From the NCBI RefSeq assembly GCF_036325985.1, contig NZ_JAUHLI010000006.1, positions 171,600 through 235,599 on the forward strand: DNA of 64,000 nt, in the 5' to 3' direction. This DNA comes from Alkalimonas cellulosilytica (GTDB taxonomy: Bacteria; Pseudomonadota; Gammaproteobacteria; Enterobacterales; Alteromonadaceae). The notes under the pieces were generated by a model that saw only the letters and a program-made list of their open reading frames with translations, made no database searches and had not been told where the DNA came from. Made by a program: the position numbers and the translations under genes. This document shows positions 53,577 through 61,533 of this stretch, piece by piece; position 1 is the first letter of the stretch; each line of letters starts with the position of its first letter.

Positions 53577-54146
53577 TTACTTTTCAAACCGCACGGTAAA
53601 AGTGACCGGCACCATCGGGTTGATATTTTGCAGCCCGGCCAGATCGCGCAGCCGGTTTAAACCTTCAGTTAAACCAAATTGATCCCCGTTCACCATAATA
53701 GGCGCTTGGGTATTCACTTGCAGGCTGTTCTCAGCCAACCGGGTAACCAGCACTTCACTTTGCACCCGCTGTGTTTGACCAACGATGGTCAATTGCAAGG
53801 GAACCCGCACTGTTTTGCTGCTGCCAATGGCTAAATCGGCGATGGCATCCGGGCTGACAGTGCCGGTGGCGCTAATCAGTGGGTAATCGTCCAGTTTGAA
53901 CAAATACTGCCACATGCGATCATCGCGGATTGGAATATGGGTTTGTAACCCTGCCACAGCAATTTCAATGCTCAGGCTACCATCGTCCTGCCAATGGCCT
54001 TTTAACTGACTAAATTGATGGACTTCGGCAGCGACATCATTTTTTAGAGAGACAAAATCCAGCCGTGACTGGTTGTTATCGAGCTGCCAGCTGGCGCTGA
54101 CGCTCAGGCTGGTGGCTAGCAATAAAGAACAAAACAGCGTTTTCAT
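53577..54146 (-). CDS. YceI-family periplasmic lipid-binding-fold protein
   Basis: The 189-residue precursor has a signal peptide (about 1-18, ending VSA). The mature part starts SWQLDNNQSRLDFVSLKN, the conserved YceI opening. A lipocalin-like barrel with GLQTHIPIRDDRMWQYLF and LQLTIVGQTQRV follows. YceI proteins bind isoprenoid-type lipids, but the role in most bacteria is unsettled. No cytochrome b561 gene is nearby, unlike in E. coli. The gene is read on the same strand as rlmI but is separated from it by a hairpin. Confidence 0.9.
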   Translation of the reverse strand: MKTLFCSLLLATSLSVSASWQLDNNQSRLDFVSLKNDVAAEVHQFSQLKGHWQDDGSLSIEIAVAGLQTHIPIRDDRMWQYLFKLDDYPLISATGTVSPDAIADLAIGSSKTVRVPLQLTIVGQTQRVQSEVLVTRLAENSLQVNTQAPIMVNGDQFGLTEGLNRLRDLAGLQNINPMVPVTFTVRFEK

Positions 54147-54212
54147 GCAGATCCCTGTGTGACAATTGTATGACTAAGTGAATGGCAGCATAGCAAAAGG
54201 CAGTGCCAACAA

Positions 54213-54244
54213 ACACCCGCATTTTGTATGGAATTAGCGGGTGT
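54213..54244 (-). terminator. Hairpin after rlmI
   Basis: A perfect 8-bp stem (ACACCCGC at 54213-54220, GCGGGTGT at 54237-54244) with a 16-base loop lies between the rlmI stop and the YceI-family start. On the minus strand only a short TTT follows, so efficiency is uncertain. Confidence 0.55.
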
Positions 54245-54262
54245 CTGCGGTTGATTACGGGG

Positions 54263-55468
54263 TTAAGGCAGGTAGCAGATCAATCCTTTTAAGTAGTGAC
54301 CTTCCGGGTAGAAGCTGGCGACCGGGTGATCGGCATCTTGCTGCATCCGCTCCACAAACAAACAGTCGCGACCAGCGTCCAACGCCGCATCAGCCACCAC
54401 TTTCTGGAACAAGCTGTCTTCCATCAGGCCGGAGCAGGAAAAAGTCAGCAGCAAGCCGCCCGGTTTTACCAACTGCATCGCCACCCGGTTGATGTCTTTG
54501 TAGCCACGGCAGGCGCCCATCAACTGGCCTTTGTTGTCGGCAAATTTCGGCGGGTCCAGAATCAGCAGATCAAACTGCTTGCCTTCTTCTTTGTACTGGC
54601 GCAGCAGCTTAAACACATCCTGTTTCACATGGCTGGCTTGCTCTGGTTTCAGGCCATTTAACGCTAATTGACGCTCAGACAAGGCGAGGGCGCTTTCAGA
54701 GGCATCGACGTTGATTACCTCTGTGGCACCACCAAGCAGAGCCGCCACGCCAAAAGTACCGGTGTAGCTAAAGCAATTCAGCACGGTTTTGCCGGCGGCC
54801 AACTGGCGCAGGCGCAGACGATTGGCGCGCTGATCGAGGTAAAAACCGGTTTTATGGCCCTCGGCCACATCCACCAATATGTGCATGCCATGCTCACGAA
54901 TGATCACTTCGGTGCTTTGCAGTGGCTGATGCAGCCAGCCGGATTTCAGTTCCAGCCCTTCTTTTTTGCGCACCTCGACATCGGAGCGATCGTAAATGCT
55001 GCAGCCGGGGTAGAGCGCTTTTAGCGCAGCCAGCAGGTGCTTGCGATTGGCCTCGGCACCCGCTGAGAGTAGCTGACAGACCAGTACATCGGCAAAACGG
55101 TCAATAATAATGCCTGGCAGGTCATCGGACTCGGCCGCCACCAGCCGGTAGCCAGTGGTATCCTGATCGGCAAACCAGAGGCTGCGCAGGCCCTGTGCCC
55201 GCTGAATGCGCTTTTCAAAAAAGGCCTGATCAATGGCTTCACTTTGTTGCTCTGTCCAGACCCGTAAACGGATTTGCGACTTGGGTGAATAGGCCGCCCG
55301 GCACAGCCAGGTTTGATCAAAGCTCACCACATCGACGGTATCACCGGCGTTGGGGGTGCCTTTGACTGCATGCACCGCTTTGGAAAAGATCCACGGATGA
55401 CGGCGTTTTAACGCTTTTTCCCGGCCAGCAGCCAGGGTGACGATGGGGTAAGTTTTTGCATTGGACAT
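54263..55468 (-). CDS. rlmI: 23S rRNA m5C1962 methyltransferase RlmI
   Basis: RlmI methylates C1962 of 23S rRNA using SAM. The 401-residue product has an N-terminal PUA domain (about 5-80, REKALKRRHPWIFSKAV), a middle domain and a Rossmann methyltransferase. Signatures are NCFSYTGTFGVAAL, INVDAS, LDPPKFADNK and FSCSG, the last holding the catalytic Cys. The start MSNAKTYPIVTL at 55468 is conserved; a longer reading to 55558 is not. It is divergent from the GntR regulator across about 220 bases. Confidence 0.95.
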   Translation of the reverse strand: MSNAKTYPIVTLAAGREKALKRRHPWIFSKAVHAVKGTPNAGDTVDVVSFDQTWLCRAAYSPKSQIRLRVWTEQQSEAIDQAFFEKRIQRAQGLRSLWFADQDTTGYRLVAAESDDLPGIIIDRFADVLVCQLLSAGAEANRKHLLAALKALYPGCSIYDRSDVEVRKKEGLELKSGWLHQPLQSTEVIIREHGMHILVDVAEGHKTGFYLDQRANRLRLRQLAAGKTVLNCFSYTGTFGVAALLGGATEVINVDASESALALSERQLALNGLKPEQASHVKQDVFKLLRQYKEEGKQFDLLILDPPKFADNKGQLMGACRGYKDINRVAMQLVKPGGLLLTFSCSGLMEDSLFQKVVADAALDAGRDCLFVERMQQDADHPVASFYPEGHYLKGLICYLP

Positions 55469-55581
55469 GGTGCGGGTCGCCAAAGAGTAAAGGGCGATTA
55501 TTGTACTTGAAACGGATGGTGGGATCATCTGTCGGCTGCAGAAAGCTGAAACTGGCATGATCTGGCTACAACTTTGGTGTT

Positions 55582-55593
55582 ATTGTCGACAAT
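55582..55593. promoter_or_regulatory. Operator candidate 1 for the prp GntR regulator
   Basis: The perfect 12-bp palindrome ATTGTCGACAAT stands 99 bases before the GntR start. Its GT-CG-AC centre resembles sites of FadR-type GntR proteins. It recurs as a shorter copy at 55657 and as a full copy inside prpB, so it is probably the site bound by the regulator itself. Confidence 0.6.
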
Positions 55594-55656
55594 CTTTAGG
55601 TTGCTTTGCTTGACAATCGGTACAATAGCCACTAAAACTGCATTATCATTTTTATC

Positions 55657-55666
55657 TGTCGACAAT
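55657..55666. promoter_or_regulatory. Operator candidate 2 for the prp GntR regulator
   Basis: TGTCGACAAT repeats ten of the twelve bases of the palindrome at 55582, 75 bases further on, just ahead of the regulator's ATG (55692). The even spacing of about seven helical turns would suit looping or cooperative binding. Confidence 0.5.
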
Positions 55667-55691
55667 TTAGCGTGGATGGTGTGGCAATTTG

Positions 55692-56375
55692 ATGACAACG
55701 CAAAGCCCAATCTGGCGGATGCCGGTGACAGCAGCCGACCGTGTGCTGCTGGAAATACAACGCGCCATTGTGGAAGGGGATATCCCGGCCGGCAGCAAAA
55801 TCAGCGAGCCTGAACTGGCGCGGCGCTTTGATTTAAGCCGGGCGCCTCTGCGTGAAGCGCTGGCACGGCTGGAGCGCTGCCATCTGATTGAGCGCATCCC
55901 CAATGCCGGTGCCCGGGTCGTGACGCTCTCGAAAGAAGGGCTGATATCGCTCTATCAATTGCGCGAAGAGCTGGAAGGCCTGGCCTGCCGACTTGCCGCC
56001 GAGCAGATGACCGATGCCGAAATTGCTGAAGTGCGCGCCTTGCTCGACCAGCACCTCAGCACCCAGCGGGTGCGCGAAGGCGAGAGCTACTACCAGGAAG
56101 CGGGCGATCTGGATTTTCATTACCGCATTATTCTTGGCAGCAAAAATCCATACTTAATCAACATTTTATGTGATGAGCTATACTTTCTGGTCCGGATGTA
56201 CCGGGTGCAGTTAGGCATGAACGGGCCGCGGGTGTCGCGGGCCTTTGATGAACACAAAGCCATCATCCATGCCATTGCCAACCGCGATGGTGAACTGGCC
56301 GATTTACTGATGCGCCGCCACATAGGCGCGTCACGGCGAAACATTGAATTGCAACTAACGGGGAATCAAGCATGA
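55692..56375 (+). CDS. GntR-family (FCD/FadR-type) regulator of the methylcitrate operon
   Basis: The 227-residue protein has an N-terminal winged helix (about residues 18-80; ISEPELARRFDLSRAPLREALARLE is the recognition region). A helical FCD ligand domain follows (about 85-215), with metal-type residues around DLDFHYRIILGSKNPY and HKAIIHAIANRDGELADLLMRRH. It starts the prp operon and overlaps prpB by 4 bases (ATGA). It is a GntR protein and not the sigma-54-type PrpR of E. coli. It probably represses the operon until 2-methylcitrate or a related acid binds. Confidence 0.93.
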   Translation: MTTQSPIWRMPVTAADRVLLEIQRAIVEGDIPAGSKISEPELARRFDLSRAPLREALARLERCHLIERIPNAGARVVTLSKEGLISLYQLREELEGLACRLAAEQMTDAEIAEVRALLDQHLSTQRVREGESYYQEAGDLDFHYRIILGSKNPYLINILCDELYFLVRMYRVQLGMNGPRVSRAFDEHKAIIHAIANRDGELADLLMRRHIGASRRNIELQLTGNQA

Positions 56376-57256
56376 GCACTCATTTTAGCGCCGGAGCCCG
56401 GCTGCGTCAGGCCATTGTCGACAATCAACCTTTGCAACTGGTCGGCACCATCAATGCCTACACCGCCATGATGGCCGAGCGGGTGGGTCATAAAGCCTTG
56501 TATTTATCCGGTGCCGGTGTCGCCAATGCCTCCTTTGGCTTGCCGGATTTGGGCATGACTTCCTTGAACGATGTCTGTGAAGACATCCGCCGCATCACCG
56601 GCGCGACCGAAGTGCCACTCCTGGTCGATGCCGATACCGGCTGGGGCGGCGCTTTTAACATTGCCCGTACCGTGAAAGAAATGACCCGTGCCGGCGCTGC
56701 TGGTTTTCATATTGAAGATCAGGTGGCGCAAAAGCGCTGTGGTCACCGGCCGAACAAAGAAATCGTGTCGCTGGACGAAATGGTCGACCGGGTCAAAGCC
56801 GCGGTCGATGCCCGCAGCGATGAGCAGTTTTTTATTATGGCGCGCACCGATGCCTTAGCGCAGCAAGGTGTGGATGCGGCCATTGAGCGGGCCCTGGCCT
56901 GCCAGGCCGCCGGTGCAGATGCCATCTTTGCCGAAGCCGTGCACACGCTGGAGCAGTACCAGGCCTTTACCAAGGCGCTGGATGTGCCGGTACTGGCCAA
57001 CATCACCGAGTTTGGCCAAACGCCCTTGTTCAACAAAGACGAGCTGGCCAGTGTCGGCGTGGCCATGGTGCTGTATCCACTGAGTGCCTTTAGGGCCATG
57101 AACAAGGCCGCATTAAAAGTGTACGAAAACATTTTGCAGCAGGGCGATCAGAAAGCGGTGATCGACGACATGCAAACCCGGATGGAGCTGTACGATTTTC
57201 TGAATTACCACAGCTTTGAAGACAAGCTGGATCAGTTGTTTAGCCAAAAGAAGTAG
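56372..57256 (+). CDS. prpB: 2-methylisocitrate lyase
   Basis: PrpB splits 2-methylisocitrate into pyruvate and succinate, the last step of the methylcitrate cycle. The 294-residue TIM-barrel protein has the catalytic signature KRCGH (about residues 122-126), the magnesium-binding VDADTGWGGAFN and MARTDA. Length is normal. A full copy of the operator palindrome lies in its first 20 codons (56414). It is followed by a 173-base gap before prpC, which contains one of two related intercistronic repeats. Confidence 0.97.
   Translation: MSTHFSAGARLRQAIVDNQPLQLVGTINAYTAMMAERVGHKALYLSGAGVANASFGLPDLGMTSLNDVCEDIRRITGATEVPLLVDADTGWGGAFNIARTVKEMTRAGAAGFHIEDQVAQKRCGHRPNKEIVSLDEMVDRVKAAVDARSDEQFFIMARTDALAQQGVDAAIERALACQAAGADAIFAEAVHTLEQYQAFTKALDVPVLANITEFGQTPLFNKDELASVGVAMVLYPLSAFRAMNKAALKVYENILQQGDQKAVIDDMQTRMELYDFLNYHSFEDKLDQLFSQKK
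56414..56425. promoter_or_regulatory. Operator candidate 3 inside prpB
   Basis: The same perfect palindrome ATTGTCGACAAT as at 55582 lies within codons 15-18 of prpB (QAIVDNQ region). A roadblock or loop-forming site is possible. Coding for I-V-D-N could produce it by chance, so it is less certain than the upstream copies. Confidence 0.4.
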
Positions 57257-57292
57257 TTGCCGTGTTATAGGCCGTCTGCCAATCTCTGTTGT

Positions 57293-57341
57293 GCTCGCCA
57301 TAGCAACTCCTTCGCGCGAGCGCTCAGTCAGACATCCTCTG
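57293..57341. repeat. Intercistronic repeat, copy A (prpB-prpC)
   Basis: GCTCGCCATAGCAACTC followed by an Arg-like CGCGAGCGC stretch and TCAGACATCCTCTG resembles copy B at 61309-61360 in the acnD-prpF gap. GCTCG/CGAGC can pair to form a stem. The two copies share the first 17 bases with one difference and the TCAGACAT end. Confidence 0.55.
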
Positions 57342-57429
57342 GCTGTGCCAACAGAATTGCCAGCCGGCCTTTGCAAGCAGCGAATAATCAGAACCCTATT
57401 CAAATCAACAGAACAAGAGGACAACAATC

Positions 57430-58554
57430 ATGGTCGATAAAGCTTTAGGTGGCGCAGGTCTGCGCGGACAAGTAGCAGGACAAACCGCCCTTTGTACAGT
57501 CGGTCAATCCGGCTCCGGTTTAACCTACTATGGCTACGATATCTCTGAGCTGGCCGCTGTGGCCGAGTTTGAAGAAGTGGCGTACCTGCTGGCCCATGGC
57601 GAGTTGCCAAATGCCGGCCAACTGGCCGAGTACAAAGCCCGGTTAAAGCAACTGCGTAAGCTGCCACAGGCACTCAAAGACGTGCTGGAGCGCATTCCGG
57701 CCAGCGCCCACCCGATGGATGTTATGCGTACCGGCTGCTCGATGCTGGGCAACCTGGAAACCGAAGCGGACTTTTCAGAGGCCGATCAGCACATCGAGCG
57801 GATGCTGGCGTTGTTCCCGGCCATCGTCGTGTACTGGTACCGCTTCAGCCACGATGGCGTGCGGGTAGAAACCGACACCGACGACGACTCCATCGGTGCC
57901 CACTTCCTGCATATGCTGCACGATAAAAAGCCAAGCCCGCTGCATGAAAAAGTGATGCATGCCTCGTTAATTTTGTATGCCGAGCACGAGTTCAATGCCT
58001 CGACCTTTACCGCTCGTGTTTGTGCCTCGACCTTGTCGGATATTCATTCTTGCGTCACCGGCGCCATTGGCTCTTTGCGCGGCCCACTGCACGGCGGTGC
58101 CAACGAAGCGGCCATGGAACTGATTGAAACCATGCAAAACCCGGACGAAGCCGAGCAAACCCTGCTGGGCATGCTGGAGCGCAAAGAGAAAATCATGGGC
58201 TTTGGCCATGCGGTCTACCGTGAAAAAGATCCACGCAATGCCATCATCAAAGAGTGGTCGGAAAAACTGGCCGCTGAGTTTGGCGACAGCCGTTTGTACG
58301 ATGTGTCGGTACGCTGCGAAGAAGTGATGTGGCGCGAGAAGAAACTGTTCTGCAACGCCGATTTCTTCCATGCTTCGGCTTACCATTTTATGGGCATTCC
58401 GACCAAGTTGTTTACGCCGATTTTTGTGATGTCACGGGTCACCGGCTGGACAGCGCATGTGAAAGAGCAACGTGCCAACAACCGTATTATTCGCCCAAGC
58501 GCCGATTACACCGGCCCGGCACCACGGCCGGTACCGCCGATTGCTGAGCGCTAA
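57430..58554 (+). CDS. prpC: 2-methylcitrate synthase
   Basis: PrpC joins propionyl-CoA and oxaloacetate to 2-methylcitrate. The 374-residue protein is a citrate-synthase fold of the short methylcitrate type. It has the catalytic regions LRGPLHGGANEAAMELI and FGHAVYREKDPRNAIIKEW and the end segment SRVTGWTAHVKEQRANNRIIRPSADYTGP. An AGAGGA ribosome site precedes the ATG. It lies between prpB and acnD in the order usual for the acnD-type operon. Confidence 0.96.
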   Translation: MVDKALGGAGLRGQVAGQTALCTVGQSGSGLTYYGYDISELAAVAEFEEVAYLLAHGELPNAGQLAEYKARLKQLRKLPQALKDVLERIPASAHPMDVMRTGCSMLGNLETEADFSEADQHIERMLALFPAIVVYWYRFSHDGVRVETDTDDDSIGAHFLHMLHDKKPSPLHEKVMHASLILYAEHEFNASTFTARVCASTLSDIHSCVTGAIGSLRGPLHGGANEAAMELIETMQNPDEAEQTLLGMLERKEKIMGFGHAVYREKDPRNAIIKEWSEKLAAEFGDSRLYDVSVRCEEVMWREKKLFCNADFFHASAYHFMGIPTKLFTPIFVMSRVTGWTAHVKEQRANNRIIRPSADYTGPAPRPVPPIAER

Positions 58555-58597
58555 GTACGAGGCTTTGTAAAAAGCTAAGTAAACAGCTAGGCAAACA

Positions 58598-58639
58598 CAG
58601 CGAAGGGGAAGGACCAGGACAAGGATAGCCCCTTCGCTG
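58598..58639 (+). other. Inverted repeat between prpC and acnD
   Basis: An 11-bp perfect inverted repeat (CAGCGAAGGGG at 58598-58608, CCCCTTCGCTG at 58629-58639) with a 20-base loop fills most of the 112-base gap. No T run follows, so it looks like an mRNA-processing or attenuating hairpin and not a classic terminator. Confidence 0.6.
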
Positions 58640-58666
58640 GCTAATTTTCACCCACTACGACTGGGC

Positions 58667-61261
58667 ATGCTGATGAATACCAATTACCGTAAACCACTGC
58701 CAGGCACCCAACTGGACTACTTCGACGCCCGCGAGGCGGTTGAAGCCATTCAGCCCGGTGCCTACGATACCTTGCCATACACCTCGCGGGTGTTGGCTGA
58801 AAACCTGGTGCGCCGCTGCGATCCGGCCATGCTGACCGATGCGCTGCGCCAGTTGATTGAACGTAAAAAAGAGCTGGACTTCCCCTGGTTTCCGGCCCGG
58901 GTGGTCTGCCACGATATTTTAGGCCAGACCGCGCTGGTCGATTTGGCCGGCCTGCGCGATGCCATTGCTGAGCAAGGCGGCGATCCGGCCAAAGTGAACC
59001 CTGTGGTGCCAACCCAGTTGATTGTCGATCACTCGCTGGCCGTTGAGCACGCCGGTTTTGATAAAGACGCTTTTGCCAAAAACCGCGCCATTGAAGATCG
59101 GCGCAACGACGATCGCTTCCACTTTATCAACTGGACCAAAAAAGCCTTTAAAAACGTGGATGTAATTCCGCCTGGCAACGGCATTATGCACCAGATCAAT
59201 CTGGAGCGGATGTCGCCGGTAGTGCACGCCAAAGACGGCGTGGCTTTCCCGGATACGCTGGTCGGTACCGACAGCCATACCCCCCATGTCGATGCGCTTG
59301 GCGTGATTGCCATTGGGGTGGGTGGTCTCGAAGCAGAAAGCGTGATGCTGGGCCGGGCCTCCTGGATGCGGCTGCCGGATATCATTGGCGTCGAGCTGGT
59401 AGGCAAAGCCCAGCCGGGCGTGATGGCGACCGATCTGGTGCTGGCACTGACCGAGTTTTTGCGTAAAGAAAAAGTGGTGTCCAGCTACCTGGAATTCTTT
59501 GGCGAAGGGGCTGATAGTCTGAGTCTGGGCGACAGGGCTACCATTTCCAATATGACGCCGGAGTACGGCGCTACCGCGGCGATGTTCTCCATCGATCAGC
59601 AAACACTGGATTACCTGACGCTGACCGGCCGTGAGCCGGAGCAGGTCAAGCTGGTTGAAACCTATGCCAAAACCACAGGGTTATGGTCGGACAGCTTAAA
59701 AACCGCCCAGTACGAGCGGGTGCTGCGCTTTGATTTATCCAGCGTCGGCCGCACCATGGCCGGGCCTTCCAACCCGCATGCCCGCTTGAACACCAGTGAT
59801 CTGGCAGCGCGTGGCATTGCAGCTAGCTATCAGCTGGAAGAAGGCAAGATGCCGGATGGCGCTGTGATTATCGCTGCCATTACCAGCTGCACCAACACCA
59901 GCAACCCGCGTAATGTGATTGCTGCCGGCTTGCTGGCCCGCAATGCCAACCAAAAAGGCTTAAGCCGCAAGCCCTGGGTTAAAACCTCACTGGCCCCTGG
60001 CTCCAAAGCGGTGCAGCTGTACTTAGAAGAAGCCGGCTTGCTACCCGAGCTGGAGCAGCAGGGCTTTGGCATTGTCGGCTTTGCCTGCACCACCTGCAAC
60101 GGCATGAGTGGCGCTTTAGATCCGGTGATCCAGCAAGAAGTAATAGAGCGCGATCTGTACGCCACCGCCGTGCTGTCGGGCAACCGCAACTTCGATGGCC
60201 GGATCCACCCTTACGCCAAGCAAGCGTTTTTGGCCTCACCACCTCTGGTAGTGGCTTACGCCATTGCCGGTACCATTCGGTTTGATATTGAAAAAGATGT
60301 GCTGGGCCATGACAGCGAAGGCAAGCCGGTGACGCTCAAAGACATATGGCCAAGCGATGCCGAGATTGATGCTGCGGTGAAAGCGGCGGTCAAACCCGAG
60401 CAGTTCCGCAAAGTCTATGAGCCGATGTTTGATGTAAGCGTCGATTACGGCGAGCAAATCAGCCCCTTGTACGACTGGCGGCCGCAAAGTACTTACATTC
60501 GCCGCCCTCCGTATTGGGAAGGGGCGCTGGCAGGTGAGCGCAGCTTATCCGGCATGCGGCCTTTGGCGGTGCTTGGCGATAACATCACTACCGATCACTT
60601 ATCGCCCTCGAACGCCATTATGCTCGACAGCGCTGCTGGTGAGTACCTGGCCAAGATGGGGGTGCCAGAGGAGGACTTTAACTCTTACGCCACCCACCGC
60701 GGTGATCACCTGACCGCCCAGCGTGCTACCTTTGCCAACCCCAAGCTGTTTAACGAAATGGTGGTGGAAGACGGCAAGGTGAAGCAGGGCTCACTGGCGC
60801 GGATTGAACCGGAAGGCAAAGTCACCCGGATGTGGGAAGCCATTGAAACCTACATGGAGCGCAAGCAGCCGCTGATCATCATTGCCGGTGCCGATTACGG
60901 CCAGGGTTCGTCGCGCGATTGGGCTGCCAAAGGTGTACGGCTGGCTGGGGTGGAAGCCATTGCTGCAGAAGGCTTTGAGCGCATTCACCGTACTAATTTG
61001 ATTGGGATGGGTGTGCTGCCGCTGGAGTTTGAACCGGGCACGACCCGCAAAACTCTTGAAATTGACGGCACTGAGACCTTCGATGTGCGCGGTGAGCGCA
61101 CTCCAGGGGCTACGCTAACGCTGGTGATCCATCGCGCCAATGGTGACAGGGTTGACGTACCGGTACGTTGCCGGTTGGATACCGCTGAAGAAGTGTCGAT
61201 TTACGAGGCCGGTGGGGTGCTGCAGCGTTTTGCCAAGGACTTTTTGGAAGGAACTGCGTAA
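58667..61261 (+). CDS. acnD: Fe-S 2-methylcitrate dehydratase, aconitase-like AcnD
   Basis: AcnD dehydrates 2-methylcitrate to 2-methylaconitate and replaces PrpD. The 864-residue protein has the aconitase order. The 4Fe-4S ligands are in TSCTNTSNP and FACTTCNGMSG. Substrate-binding segments are GTDSHTPHVDALG and GDNITTDHLSPSN, and the swivel domain shows ADYGQGSSRDWAAKGVRLAGV. ATG 58667 and ATG 58673 are both possible starts; neither has a clear ribosome site. No prpD occurs in the operon, as expected when acnD and prpF are present. Confidence 0.96.
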   Translation: MLMNTNYRKPLPGTQLDYFDAREAVEAIQPGAYDTLPYTSRVLAENLVRRCDPAMLTDALRQLIERKKELDFPWFPARVVCHDILGQTALVDLAGLRDAIAEQGGDPAKVNPVVPTQLIVDHSLAVEHAGFDKDAFAKNRAIEDRRNDDRFHFINWTKKAFKNVDVIPPGNGIMHQINLERMSPVVHAKDGVAFPDTLVGTDSHTPHVDALGVIAIGVGGLEAESVMLGRASWMRLPDIIGVELVGKAQPGVMATDLVLALTEFLRKEKVVSSYLEFFGEGADSLSLGDRATISNMTPEYGATAAMFSIDQQTLDYLTLTGREPEQVKLVETYAKTTGLWSDSLKTAQYERVLRFDLSSVGRTMAGPSNPHARLNTSDLAARGIAASYQLEEGKMPDGAVIIAAITSCTNTSNPRNVIAAGLLARNANQKGLSRKPWVKTSLAPGSKAVQLYLEEAGLLPELEQQGFGIVGFACTTCNGMSGALDPVIQQEVIERDLYATAVLSGNRNFDGRIHPYAKQAFLASPPLVVAYAIAGTIRFDIEKDVLGHDSEGKPVTLKDIWPSDAEIDAAVKAAVKPEQFRKVYEPMFDVSVDYGEQISPLYDWRPQSTYIRRPPYWEGALAGERSLSGMRPLAVLGDNITTDHLSPSNAIMLDSAAGEYLAKMGVPEEDFNSYATHRGDHLTAQRATFANPKLFNEMVVEDGKVKQGSLARIEPEGKVTRMWEAIETYMERKQPLIIIAGADYGQGSSRDWAAKGVRLAGVEAIAAEGFERIHRTNLIGMGVLPLEFEPGTTRKTLEIDGTETFDVRGERTPGATLTLVIHRANGDRVDVPVRCRLDTAEEVSIYEAGGVLQRFAKDFLEGTA

Positions 61262-61308
61262 CAGTATACCGGGGCCCTGGTTGGGCTCCGGTTGCAATGT
61301 CACGAAAA

Positions 61309-61360
61309 GCTCGCCACAGCAACTCAGTCGCTGCTGGCGCGCTCCTTCAGACATTCTGTG
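61309..61360. repeat. Intercistronic repeat, copy B (acnD-prpF)
   Basis: GCTCGCCACAGCAACTC with a following GCGCGCTCC and TTCAGACATTCTGTG is the partner of copy A at 57293. CAGCA and TGCTG within it can pair. Both copies sit between genes of one operon. Confidence 0.55.
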
Positions 61361-61428
61361 TCGACTTTTCATGGCATTCCAACCTACGTGAACAGACCAG
61401 TGTTTCGTTAGATCAACTGTGAGTACAA

Positions 61429-61497
61429 ATGATGACAGCGCCACAAATTAAAATTCCAGCCACCTACATGCGTGGCGCTAGTTCCCTCTACCGCTAA
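61429..61497 (+). pseudogene. Remnant of a second prpF 5' end
   Basis: A 22-codon frame begins MMTAPQIKIPATYMRG and then stops after a short unrelated tail. The intact prpF begins MFQPQIRIPATYMRGG, so PQI(K/R)IPATYMRG is shared. The two share a perfect 22-bp direct repeat (61456-61477 and 61558-61579), but the preceding codons differ at several bases while keeping similar residues. That looks like a diverged gene copy cut down to its start. It might be translated as a leader peptide. Confidence 0.65.
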
Positions 61498-61533
61498 GGT
61501 TCCGCCCGGTAGTTCAGTTTTATGGAGACAACC

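Noticed and set aside
58919..59602. 227-codon minus-strand open frame
   Set aside because: Antisense to acnD; the AcnD motifs continue across it without a break.
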